Positions 17,950-25,800 of a DNA stretch of 64,000 nucleotides are shown piece by piece. The DNA comes from Sphingomonas hominis (lineage in GTDB: Bacteria; Pseudomonadota; Alphaproteobacteria; Sphingomonadales; Sphingomonadaceae). The notes beneath the pieces were generated by a model. The model saw only the letters and a program-made list of their open reading frames with translations, did not search any database and was not told the DNA's origin. Positions within the stretch are counted from its first letter, which is position 1. Each line of letters opens with the position of its first letter. Location: NCBI RefSeq assembly GCF_013328205.1, contig NZ_JABULH010000002.1:1-64000 (forward strand), read 5' to 3'. The position numbers were made by a program, and so were the translations under genes.

Positions 17950-19170
17950 TCAATCGTCGTTGGTCGCCGCGATCTGGCCGGTGTTCATCAGGATCGCGTC
18001 GGACGGCAGCAAGCGGGCGCTGAACGGCAGCAGCGCGGCGCCGACCGCGGGCGCATCCGCCGCCATGGTCGCGCGCCGTACCGGCGCCAGCGACGGCAGA
18101 CGCGGCGCATAGGGTGCGAGACGCGCGTTCAGCGCCGCGACCAATTCGTCGATCAACGCCGCCGGCATCCGCCCGCCGATCAGAACCGCTTCCGGGTTGA
18201 GCAAGCAATTGAGCGCGATCAGCGGGTCGACCAGCAGGGTCGCGGCTTCGTCGATCCAGGCGGCGATGACCGCTCGTGCGTGCGCATCGGCCCCCGCCAG
18301 CGCATCCAGCGACCCACTGGCACATCCGGCTTCGGAGAGGCGATGGTACAGCGCCGACAGCGACACGCGTGCCTCGATCGGCTGGTCATCGGCACCGGGA
18401 TGACGGCTGACGATGAACCCGATTTCGCCGCTGCGTGCCCCGGCTCCGCGATAATAGCTGCCATCCACCACCAGCCCGCCGCCCAGCCCTGCGCTCAGCA
18501 ACAGGTAGAAGAAGTTGGAGCAATCGCGCCGCGACCCGAATTCCAGCTCCCCCAGCGCCGCGGCGGCGGCGTCATTGTCGACGTGGATCGGCCACGCCAG
18601 CAAATCCTGCAGCAAGGCGGTGATATCCACGTCGTTCCACGCGGCATAGCCGGCGGGCTGATCGTGGAAGTTCGCCTTGCTGAACGGTTCGGGCACCGCC
18701 ACGCCGACACCGATCACGCGGTCGAACGCGACGTCCGACGACGCCCGGATCGTGTCCATCGCCGCCGCCACGAACGCGCGCACGTCGTCGGGCAGCGCAT
18801 AGGCGATGTCGCGCGCCACGCGTGCGCGCACCTGTCCGCTTAAATCGAGCACCACCAAGGTCAGATGGTCGCGATCGATGTTGATCCCGATCCCGAACGC
18901 GCCGTTCGGGTCGATCGCCAGGCGTACCGCGGGCTGCCCGCGCCCGCGCTGCAACCGTCCCGCGGTGCGCGCCAGCCCGGCCGCGACCAGCCGCCGGGTG
19001 ATGTTGGCGATCGTCGGCACCGTCAGCCCGGTCAACTCGACCAGGTCGCTGCGCGTCACCTCGGCATTCAATCGGATCGCCTGCAACACGACGCGCTGAT
19101 TGTAATCGCCCGCACGTTCCAAGTTGGTACCCGACAGGCTGACGTTCAGGCGCGCTTCGCCGATCTTCAT
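17950..19170 (-). CDS. ROK-family transcriptional regulator
   Basis: Repressor-type ROK protein (NagC/Mlc/XylR fold) of 406 residues. The winged helix at about 25-75 (TRSDLVELTGLTVPTIANITRRLVAAG) binds DNA. The C-terminal sugar-kinase-like domain would sense a sugar ligand. The usual ROK zinc motif (CxCGxxGCxE) is absent; the matching stretch GARSGEIGFIVSRHPGADD has no cysteines. The ATG at 19170 overlaps the cupin gene stop by ATGA, so the two are co-translated. It is convergent with the halogenases and is the only regulator in the beta-glucan locus, so it is the likely controller of the TonB receptor and halogenase operons. The ligand is unknown. Confidence 0.88.
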   Translation of the reverse strand: MKIGEARLNVSLSGTNLERAGDYNQRVVLQAIRLNAEVTRSDLVELTGLTVPTIANITRRLVAAGLARTAGRLQRGRGQPAVRLAIDPNGAFGIGINIDRDHLTLVVLDLSGQVRARVARDIAYALPDDVRAFVAAAMDTIRASSDVAFDRVIGVGVAVPEPFSKANFHDQPAGYAAWNDVDITALLQDLLAWPIHVDNDAAAAALGELEFGSRRDCSNFFYLLLSAGLGGGLVVDGSYYRGAGARSGEIGFIVSRHPGADDQPIEARVSLSALYHRLSEAGCASGSLDALAGADAHARAVIAAWIDEAATLLVDPLIALNCLLNPEAVLIGGRMPAALIDELVAALNARLAPYAPRLPSLAPVRRATMAADAPAVGAALLPFSARLLPSDAILMNTGQIAATNDD

Positions 19171-20171
19171 ACGCCGCGCGCCAGACCGCGCAGCAGGAAC
19201 TCGCGCATCATGGCGGTACGCTCCGGGCTGCTCGGGCCCAGGATGCCGCGCGCGTGCGCGGGCAGGTGCGCGGCATCGTCGGGGTCGGCATCGAACACGT
19301 AATGGTCGAAGAACGCGCGCCAATGCGCCCGCTCGTCGGCGGGGCGGTTGCGGATCGACAGCATGGCGTGGATCAACGCCTCGAACGCGGAGCCGTCGTT
19401 CGGCGCGCTCCACCAGTAATTGACGAGCAGGTTGAACGGCGCGGTGGAGCGGACGTGGTGCCACCACATTGTCGGCACGTAGATCGCGTCGCCCGGCTCC
19501 AGCTCAGCCGAATGAGCATGTGCGGCAGCCTCGGCGAAGCGCGGGAAGCGCGACAGGTCGGGGGCGAGCGGATCGACCATGCTGACCGGCTGGCCCGAGA
19601 TGGTGTTCTCCAGCGGGCCGACATACAGGTTGCCGACCTGATCGGGCGGGAACAGCGTGAATTGCCGGTTGCCTGCCGCCACGCAGGCGATGTTGTCCGC
19701 CAGGTCGTAATGTGTCGACACGGTCACCGCATTGCCGATCCACAAGCGCGGCGCCACGTTCTCGTCCAACAACCCCATCGCATTGTCCCCCGAAAACGTC
19801 GGGAAGTGATTGGTTGCCGCCGCCGCACCGCTGTAGATCGCCGGACCCTGACCGGTAGGATCGCTCAGCAGCATGTTGGCGACCGCGCGAAACGGTGCCG
19901 ATCCGCGGTCGAAATTGAACCCGCGCATGTCGTCACGGTAGAAGAACTTGCCCGCAATCTCCGGTGCCCCGACATAGGTCGACAAGGGTGCTCCGGAATC
20001 ATGCGCGGCCAGATAATCGACCAGCGCGACGGGTGAGCGGCGGCTTGCCGCAACCACCGGCCACGCATCCACCAACCCGCGCATCACCGCGGGTTGGTGC
20101 AATGGCACGATCTCGCGCTCGAACGTTTCTCTCGTTACTTCATGCCACGTTCGGACTGGTTTGCCGATCAT
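19167..20171 (-). CDS. Cupin-8/JmjC-like Fe(II)/2-oxoglutarate oxygenase
   Basis: Cupin-like protein related to FIH/JmjC hydroxylases. The likely iron ligands are His154 and Asp156 in STHYDLADN and a distal histidine (238 or 239) in PTMWWHHV. The FTLFPPDQ strand is also typical. The chosen ATG at 20171 has GGAG six bases upstream; ATGs at 20183 and 20252 are in frame but less well placed. Proteins of this type recur next to halogenase-family genes and TonB receptors in alphaproteobacteria, which suggests a shared pathway that oxidises or halogenates a common substrate. Here it is fused translationally to the ROK regulator. No substrate can be given. Confidence 0.8.
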   Translation of the reverse strand: MIGKPVRTWHEVTRETFEREIVPLHQPAVMRGLVDAWPVVAASRRSPVALVDYLAAHDSGAPLSTYVGAPEIAGKFFYRDDMRGFNFDRGSAPFRAVANMLLSDPTGQGPAIYSGAAAATNHFPTFSGDNAMGLLDENVAPRLWIGNAVTVSTHYDLADNIACVAAGNRQFTLFPPDQVGNLYVGPLENTISGQPVSMVDPLAPDLSRFPRFAEAAAHAHSAELEPGDAIYVPTMWWHHVRSTAPFNLLVNYWWSAPNDGSAFEALIHAMLSIRNRPADERAHWRAFFDHYVFDADPDDAAHLPAHARGILGPSSPERTAMMREFLLRGLARGV

Positions 20172-20567
20172 CTCAGGCTCCATGCCTTGATCGGATTGCC
20201 TTGCAAACGACAATCGTCCGGGCACGACGACGCGGACTGGCTCGGCGGACACCTGAGCCCGCGTCTTCGGCTCGGTTCCAGATGCGGTCGGCGCGTCGCA
20301 CCTGCCGGGCGAACTCCGCCGGACCGCGCCCGCGGTGCAGCGGTCGTGGCTGAGCGGCTATGCCGGCATGACACGGCACCAGAGGCGTTCGCACTACACG
20401 TTCGCGCCGGGCTGTCGCAGGGCGGCTTCACGCGCGGCAAGCTCATGTAGATGCTGATGCAGGCGGCGATCTAACCTCGGCTGCCGCGATCAACGACCCA
20501 GGGGCATTGGGTGGAGAACGCTCGGCGCTGAGGCAACAGCACTCGGCGGTCTGGCCATGATTACTCG
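20172..20567. other. Intergenic region upstream of the cupin-ROK operon
   Basis: About 400 bp between uxuB and the cupin gene, which lie on the same strand. It must hold the cupin-ROK promoter. The 10-mer TTGCAAACGA at 20201-20210 is shared with the palindrome in front of the carboxylesterase. Open frames across the rest have no known domain or ribosome site, and I see no convincing gene or remnant. Confidence 0.4.
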
Positions 20568-21959
20568 TCAGGTGGACGTCCGCTCGTGCACCATCCGCGT
20601 CAACTCGCGTCGACTGGGGCCATCCAGCCCGCTCGTTGCGGGGAGCAAACCAGCGTCACCGAAAACCGCATCAACGATGCCGTTCGCGCCATGCTCGTTC
20701 CATAAACCGGAGAGTCGGTCCGCGAGCGGATCGGCAACTGTGTGCGAGTTACCGCGCACGAACACGAGCCACGCGGCCAGCGCTTGCAACGTCGCGGGAG
20801 ACGCCATGCCTCGCGCGCACGCGATCGCCAGTGGCTCGAGCCAGCGCGGGCCAATCTTCTGCGACCCGTCGGTTGCGATCTGGTCTAACCGGTGCGCGAG
20901 CGCCGGGTTGGCGAAGCGGTGCAGCAGCGCATCGATATAGGCGGGCAGGTCCTGCCCGGCGGTGGCGTCGATCGTCGGCGCGGCCTCGATCCGCATCAAT
21001 CGTTCAACCAGCGGGCGGATTGCGGGGTCGGCCACCGCCTCGTGGACGAACGACAATCCGCGCGCGAGCCCGAGATAGGCGAGCGCTGAGTGCGCGCCGT
21101 TGAGCAGGCGAAGCTTGGCGGTCTCATAAGAGCTGACATCGGCGACGAACTGCGCGCCGCCAGCCTCCCACCTCGGTCGCGGACCTGCGAAGCGGTCCTC
21201 GATCACCCATTGGTGGAAGGGTTCGGTGATCACCGCCGCCTCGTCGCGCATCTCGAGCCGGCTGGGGACCCGATCCAGATCGCTCGCGGTGACCGCGGGG
21301 ACGATGCGGTCGACCATCGTCGAAGGGCAGGCGCACTCGGCCTCGAACCACGCGCGCAGCTCGGGCATAGTCGCATCCAAGAACTCGCTGATCGCTCGAT
21401 GCAGCACGGGGCCGTTGGCGGTCAGATTGTCGCACGACACCAACGTCAGCCCAGGGAGACCGGCCGCACGCCGTGCGGCGAAGGCGTCGCATAGATAGTG
21501 GTAGATGGTGCGCGCGCGGCCGTTCACTACCGCGGGATCGACGGTCCCATCCGGTCGGCGGCAATAGCCTTTCTCGGTCACGGTGAGGGTGACCACGTGC
21601 GTGTCGCGCGCGGCGATCGCGGCCACGACGGCGCCCGGGTCGTGCGGCGCGACCAGCACATCGCGGATCGCGCCGATTACGCGCATCCGCTGTGCCGATT
21701 GGTCGCGCTCGGTCAGCGTGTAGAGCCCGTCCTGCGGCGCGAGTGCGTCGTGCACGTGCGGCGAGCGCAGCGACACGCCGGTGATCGCCCAGTCGCGATC
21801 CCCCGCCGCCATCGCCTGATCGGTGTAGGCCGCCTGGTGCGCGCGGTGGAAGGCGCCCAGGCCTAAGTGGACGATGCCGCGGCGCTGCGCATCGCGATCG
21901 TAGCTTGGCCGCTGCACGTCGCCGGGCAGATGCGCCAGCGTCTCAGGCGACAGCCTCAC
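20568..21959 (-). CDS. uxuB: D-fructuronate reductase (mannitol dehydrogenase family)
   Basis: Cytoplasmic NAD(H)-dependent enzyme that reduces D-fructuronate to D-mannonate, second step of glucuronate catabolism. The N-terminal Rossmann domain starts with IVHLGLGAFHRAHQA. The long-chain polyol dehydrogenase motif KxxxxNxxH is present as KLRLLNGAH, giving the catalytic lysine, asparagine and histidine. The length of 463 residues fits UxuB. The GTG start at 21959 overlaps the uxaC stop as GTGA, which fixes both the start and the operon. A close alternative in the same family is tagaturonate reductase or mannitol 2-dehydrogenase, but pairing with UxaC and UxuA favours UxuB. Confidence 0.92.
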   Translation of the reverse strand: MRLSPETLAHLPGDVQRPSYDRDAQRRGIVHLGLGAFHRAHQAAYTDQAMAAGDRDWAITGVSLRSPHVHDALAPQDGLYTLTERDQSAQRMRVIGAIRDVLVAPHDPGAVVAAIAARDTHVVTLTVTEKGYCRRPDGTVDPAVVNGRARTIYHYLCDAFAARRAAGLPGLTLVSCDNLTANGPVLHRAISEFLDATMPELRAWFEAECACPSTMVDRIVPAVTASDLDRVPSRLEMRDEAAVITEPFHQWVIEDRFAGPRPRWEAGGAQFVADVSSYETAKLRLLNGAHSALAYLGLARGLSFVHEAVADPAIRPLVERLMRIEAAPTIDATAGQDLPAYIDALLHRFANPALAHRLDQIATDGSQKIGPRWLEPLAIACARGMASPATLQALAAWLVFVRGNSHTVADPLADRLSGLWNEHGANGIVDAVFGDAGLLPATSGLDGPSRRELTRMVHERTST

Positions 21960-23368
21960 AACCGGTACGCTCGGCGCGCGAGCCCGACCGTCAGCTCGTG
22001 CGCGAGTTCGGCGGCTTCCCAATCCTCCAAGCGGTGCTCGGTGACGAGCCGGGCGAGAAACGCGCAATCGACGCGGCGCGCGACATCGTGGCGTGCGGGG
22101 ATCGACAGGAACGCGCGCGTGTCGTCGTTGAACCCGACCGTGTTGTAGAACCCCGCGGTTTCGGTCGTCATTTCGCGGTAGCGCCGCATCCCCTCGGGGG
22201 AATCGTGGAACCACCAAGCCGGGCCGAGCCGCAGGCACGGGTAATGGCCGGCCAGCGGGGCGAGCTCACGCGCGTAGGTCGATTCGTCGAGCGTGAAGAG
22301 GATCAGCGTGAAATTGCGCTCGTTGCCGACCACGTCGAGCAGCGGCTTCAGCGCGGACACGTAATCGACCCGCATCGGGATGTCGGCGCCCTTGTCGCGG
22401 CCGTGGCTGGCGAACAATGCCGCATTGTGGTTACGAAGCGAGCCCGGGTGCAATTGCATCACCATGCCGTCCTCCACGCTCATCCGCGCCATCTCGGTCA
22501 GCATCTGCGCGCGGAACAGGTCGGCATCCTCGGGCGAGGGATCGGGCCCCGTCACGCGCGCGAACAAGGCCTCGGCCTCGCGCGGGGACAGGTTGGCGGT
22601 GCGGGCCGAGGGGTGGCCGTGATCGGTCGCGGTCGCGCCGGCGGCGCGGAAGTCGGCGCGGCGGCGGCGATGCGCGGCGAGATAGCCTTGCCACGACCAC
22701 ACGTCCTCGCCGGTCAGCGCGGCGAAGCGCGCCATCGCGGGGGCGAATTGTTCGTGCTCGACGTCGATCACGCCATCGGGGCGATAGGTGGTGACGACGC
22801 GCCCGTTCCATCCCGACGCGCGGATCGCGTGATGCGCCGACAGATCGGCTTCCGCGCCCTCGGTGGTGGCGAGCAGCTCGATCCCGAACCGGTCGAACAG
22901 CGCGCGCGGGCGGAAGGCAGGCGAGGCCAGTTTCTCGGCGATCGCGTCGTAGTAAAGGTCGGCGGTCGCCGCCTCTAACTGCACGTCGAAGCCCATGATC
23001 TCCGCGAAGACATGGTCGAGCCACAACCGCGACGGCGTGCCGCGAAACAGGTGGTAACGCGCGGCAAAGGTCCGCCATGCCGCGCGCGGGTCGGTCGCAG
23101 GCGGGCCTTCGCGCGACGGTACGCCCAGCGCCTCAAGCGGCACGCCCTGACTGTAGAGCATGCGAAAGATGTAATGGTCGGGTGTCAGCAGCAGCTCGGC
23201 CGCATTCTCCCATGCTGCGTCGGTCGCGAACCATTGCGGGTCGGTGTGGCCGTGCGGCGAGACGATCGGCAGGTCGGCGACCGCGGCGTACAAGGTGCGC
23301 GCGATGTCGCGCTGGACCGGATCGCTCGCGAACAGCCGGTCGGGGTGGAGGCGCAGCGGGCGCGTCAT
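21956..23368 (-). CDS. uxaC: Uronate (glucuronate) isomerase
   Basis: Amidohydrolase-fold enzyme converting D-glucuronate to D-fructuronate (also D-galacturonate to D-tagaturonate). The metal-binding HxH appears early as SPHGHTDPQWF. Other typical stretches are DHVFAEIMGFDVQL and MVMQLHPGSLRNHN, and TETAGFYNTVGFNDDTRAFLSIPARHD near the C-terminus. The length of 470 residues is standard. It leads the uxaC-uxuB operon, divergent from kdgK over a 130-bp region that carries a candidate GntR site at 23476-23486. As UxaC accepts both hexuronates, the glucuronate assignment rests on UxuA/UxuB and the absence of UxaA/UxaB. Confidence 0.95.
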   Translation of the reverse strand: MTRPLRLHPDRLFASDPVQRDIARTLYAAVADLPIVSPHGHTDPQWFATDAAWENAAELLLTPDHYIFRMLYSQGVPLEALGVPSREGPPATDPRAAWRTFAARYHLFRGTPSRLWLDHVFAEIMGFDVQLEAATADLYYDAIAEKLASPAFRPRALFDRFGIELLATTEGAEADLSAHHAIRASGWNGRVVTTYRPDGVIDVEHEQFAPAMARFAALTGEDVWSWQGYLAAHRRRRADFRAAGATATDHGHPSARTANLSPREAEALFARVTGPDPSPEDADLFRAQMLTEMARMSVEDGMVMQLHPGSLRNHNAALFASHGRDKGADIPMRVDYVSALKPLLDVVGNERNFTLILFTLDESTYARELAPLAGHYPCLRLGPAWWFHDSPEGMRRYREMTTETAGFYNTVGFNDDTRAFLSIPARHDVARRVDCAFLARLVTEHRLEDWEAAELAHELTVGLARRAYRL

Positions 23369-23475
23369 CGACGCGGATCGCGCGTGATGATCGGGGCGCT
23401 TTCTCGCATATCCTCTCTCCTTCGACGTTGTCGCTTGCTAGCCAAGCCTGACTCATTTTACCAGAGCCGCAACAT

Positions 23476-23486
23476 TGGTCAGGCAA
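23476..23486 (-). promoter_or_regulatory. Candidate FadR-type GntR operator, uxaC/kdgK region
   Basis: Read on the minus strand the site is TTGCCTGACCA, 9 of 11 identical to the site TGGCCTTACCA beside the GntR gene. It lies between divergent uxaC and kdgK, 13 bp before the kdgK start, where a bound repressor would block kdgK and possibly uxaC. Confidence 0.5.
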
Positions 23487-23498
23487 GATAGGCGCGCA

Positions 23499-24452
23499 AT
23501 GACGATTGTCGTGGTGGGAGAGGGGATGATCGAGCTGTCGCCCGCGGGTCAGCCGCGCGCGTGGACGCTCGCATACGGTGGTGACACGCTCAACACCGCG
23601 ATCCATCTCGCGCGGCTGGGGCACGACGTCGGCTTCCTGACCGCGCTGGGTTCCGACCCGTTCAGCGACCAGCTGCGCGCGGCGTGGGTCGGCGAAGGGC
23701 TTCGGCCCGAGTTCCTGCTGACCCACCCGACGCACCGTCCGGGGCTGTACGCGATCAGCAACGATGACCGCGGCGAGCGGCAGTTCACCTATTGGCGCAG
23801 CGACAGCGCGGCGCGGCAGGTGTTCGCGCTGCCGGGGAGCGCCGACGCGATCGCCGCGGCGGTGCAGGCCGATCTGCTCGTATTCTCGATGATCTCGCTC
23901 GCGATCCTGCCGGCCGCAGGACGCGCGGCGCTGCTCGATCTCGCGCGTGCGGTGCGCGCCAACGGGGGACGGGTCGCGTTTGACACCAATTTCCGCCCCG
24001 CCTTGTGGCCCGACATGGAGGACGCGCGCGCGGCCTATCGCGACGCATTGGCGGTCGCCGACATCGGGCTGCCCACGCTGGAGGACGAGGAAGCGCTGAG
24101 GGGGGCGGAGACGGAGACGGGGGCGGATGCGGCGAACGCGATCGTCGATGGCTGGGCGCGCGCCGGCGTTGGGGAAGTGGCGCTGAAACGCGGCGCGGAC
24201 GGTTGCCTGGTCGATGGGACGCTGGTGCGCCCCGCGGCGGTGCTGTCGCCAGTCGACACCAGCGGCGCGGGCGACGCCTTCAACGCGGGCTATCTCCACG
24301 CGCGGCTCGGCGATCAGGCGCCGCGCGCTGCCGCGCGCGCGGGCCATGCGCTGGCGGGGTGGGTGGTCATGCAGCGCGGCGCCATTCCCGACCGAACCGC
24401 TGACGCACCTTATGGGCAGATGATTGGCCCGACCAATATGGACAGGCCATAA
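23499..24452 (+). CDS. kdgK: 2-dehydro-3-deoxygluconate (KDG) kinase, PfkB family
   Basis: Phosphorylates 2-keto-3-deoxygluconate, the product of UxuA, to KDPG. The PfkB fold shows the N-terminal substrate motif AYGGDTLNTAIHLARLG and the C-terminal signature DTSGAGDAFNAGYLHA with the catalytic aspartate in GAGD. The FDTNFRPALWP segment is typical of KdgK. At 317 residues it has normal length. The ATG at 23499 is chosen because MTIVVVGEGMIEL matches the first strand of the family; the ribosome site is weak. It is followed by the MFS carrier and GH31 on the same strand. Its 3' end contains the candidate operator for the carrier. Confidence 0.92.
   Translation: MTIVVVGEGMIELSPAGQPRAWTLAYGGDTLNTAIHLARLGHDVGFLTALGSDPFSDQLRAAWVGEGLRPEFLLTHPTHRPGLYAISNDDRGERQFTYWRSDSAARQVFALPGSADAIAAAVQADLLVFSMISLAILPAAGRAALLDLARAVRANGGRVAFDTNFRPALWPDMEDARAAYRDALAVADIGLPTLEDEEALRGAETETGADAANAIVDGWARAGVGEVALKRGADGCLVDGTLVRPAAVLSPVDTSGAGDAFNAGYLHARLGDQAPRAAARAGHALAGWVVMQRGAIPDRTADAPYGQMIGPTNMDRP
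24425..24435 (+). promoter_or_regulatory. Candidate FadR-type GntR operator before the MFS carrier
   Basis: The site reads TGGCCCGACCA inside the longer symmetric ATTGGCCCGACCAAT. It matches the other three sites at 8-9 of 11 positions and lies in the last codons of kdgK, about 90 bp before the exuT-like start. It may control an internal promoter for the carrier and GH31. Confidence 0.5.
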
Positions 24453-24522
24453 CGAATGCGCTAGTCGATCCGGTGACGTCGAACACGGCGCGAGGCGGCA
24501 GGAGCCGGGGAGGAGACAGGCG

Positions 24523-25800
24523 TTGCGCGTACGGAACCTGCGCTGGTGGATCGTGGCGCTGATCTGCGCCGGCACGATGGCCAATTACCTCGCGCGCAAC
24601 TCATTGGGCGTGCTCGCCCCCGAACTGAAATCCGCGCTGCACATGACGACGCAGCAGTACAGCTACGTCGTCGGCGCATTTCAGCTCGCCTATACGATCA
24701 TGCAGCCGATCGCGGGTGCGCTGGTCGATCGCTTCGGGCTGCGCATCGGGTTCGCGATGTTCGGGCTCGCCTGGTCGGCCGCCAACATGCTCCACGCGCT
24801 CGCCTTCGGCTGGCTCAGCCTGGCGCTGTTCCGCGGGCTGCTCGGCATCTTCGAGGCCGCGGCGATCCCCTCGGGGATCAAGGCGGTGGCGGAATGGTTT
24901 CCGGCGCGCGAACGCTCGGTCGCGGTCGGCTGGTTCAATGCGGGCACCTCGCTCGGCGCACTGATCGCGCCGCCGGTGGTCGCCGCGGTCGCGATCTGGG
25001 CCAACTGGCGCTGGGCGTTCATCGTCACGGGTGCGGTCGGCGTGATCTGGGCGATCGCCTGGTACGCCTGTTACCGCCCGCCCGAGCAGCACAATGCCAT
25101 CACCGCGGACGAGCGCGCGATGATCGCCGCCGACCGGCCCGCCACGCCGGCGGCGCGCGCGCGTCCACGCGAGATCCTGCGCAGTCAGCGTTTCTGGGTG
25201 ATCGCGGTTCCTCGCTTCCTCGCCGAGCCGGCGTGGCAGACGTTCAGTTTCTGGATCCCGCTGTATCTCGCGACCGAGCGCGGCATGGACCTGAAACAGA
25301 TCGCGCTGTTCGCGTGGCTGCCGTTCCTGGCGGCCGATTTCGGCGGCATCCTGGGCGGCTATCTGTCACCCTTCCTGATGCGCCGCGGCGTCGCGCTGAT
25401 CCCGTCGCGCGTCGCGGGGATCGCGCTCGGCGCGGTGCTGATGATCGCGCCCGGCTGTATCGGCCTTGCCGCGAGCCCGTACACCGCGATCCTGCTGTTC
25501 TCGATCGGCGGCTTCGCGCACCAGATGATCTCCGGGCTGATCAACACGCTGTCGGCGGACGTGTTCGCGCCCGGCGAGGTCGGTACCGCCAACGGCTTCA
25601 TCGGGCAGGCGGGCTGGATCGGCGGGCTGATCTTCTCGCTGCTGATCGGGCAGTTCGCCGACACGGTCGGTTATGGTCCGCTGTTCGGCGTGCTCGCGGT
25701 GCTCGACCTGATCGGCGCGGCGATCTTCATCATCTTTATCGGCAAGCTGACGGCGCCGACCCCAGCCGAGACGAATTCAGCCAAGGAACTCTCCGCATGA
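24523..25800 (+). CDS. exuT: MFS hexuronate transporter (ExuT-like, ACS family)
   Basis: Twelve-helix inner-membrane proton symporter of the anion:cation symporter group, importing glucuronate or a small glucuronide. Typical segments are RWWIVALICAGTMANYLARNSLGVLAP in helix 1, GALVDRFGLRIGFAMFGLAWSAAN for the loop 2-3 motif, and GIFEAAAIPSGIKAVAEWFPARERSVAVGWFNAGTSLGA. A TTG at 24523 is the likely start, because AGGAGA (24511-24516) sits six bases upstream and the protein then begins RVRNLRWW as in relatives. A longer frame upstream has no ribosome site. The gene ends in an ATGA overlap with GH31, so carrier and hydrolase are made together, like the YihO/YihQ and YicJ/YicI pairs. Confidence 0.88.
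   Translation: MRVRNLRWWIVALICAGTMANYLARNSLGVLAPELKSALHMTTQQYSYVVGAFQLAYTIMQPIAGALVDRFGLRIGFAMFGLAWSAANMLHALAFGWLSLALFRGLLGIFEAAAIPSGIKAVAEWFPARERSVAVGWFNAGTSLGALIAPPVVAAVAIWANWRWAFIVTGAVGVIWAIAWYACYRPPEQHNAITADERAMIAADRPATPAARARPREILRSQRFWVIAVPRFLAEPAWQTFSFWIPLYLATERGMDLKQIALFAWLPFLAADFGGILGGYLSPFLMRRGVALIPSRVAGIALGAVLMIAPGCIGLAASPYTAILLFSIGGFAHQMISGLINTLSADVFAPGEVGTANGFIGQAGWIGGLIFSLLIGQFADTVGYGPLFGVLAVLDLIGAAIFIIFIGKLTAPTPAETNSAKELSA

Noticed and set aside
19171-19467. N-terminal extension of the ROK regulator
   Set aside because: It is arginine/proline-rich, overlaps the cupin gene, and the ATGA overlap at 19168-19170 gives a normal ROK length.
20094-20450. A 118-codon frame in the gap before the cupin gene
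   Set aside because: It starts inside the cupin gene, has no ribosome site and no recognisable domain.
24546-25796. Upstream in-frame extension of GH31 through the MFS gene
   Set aside because: The true GH31 start is the ATGA overlap at 25797; the extension is an out-of-frame reading of the carrier.
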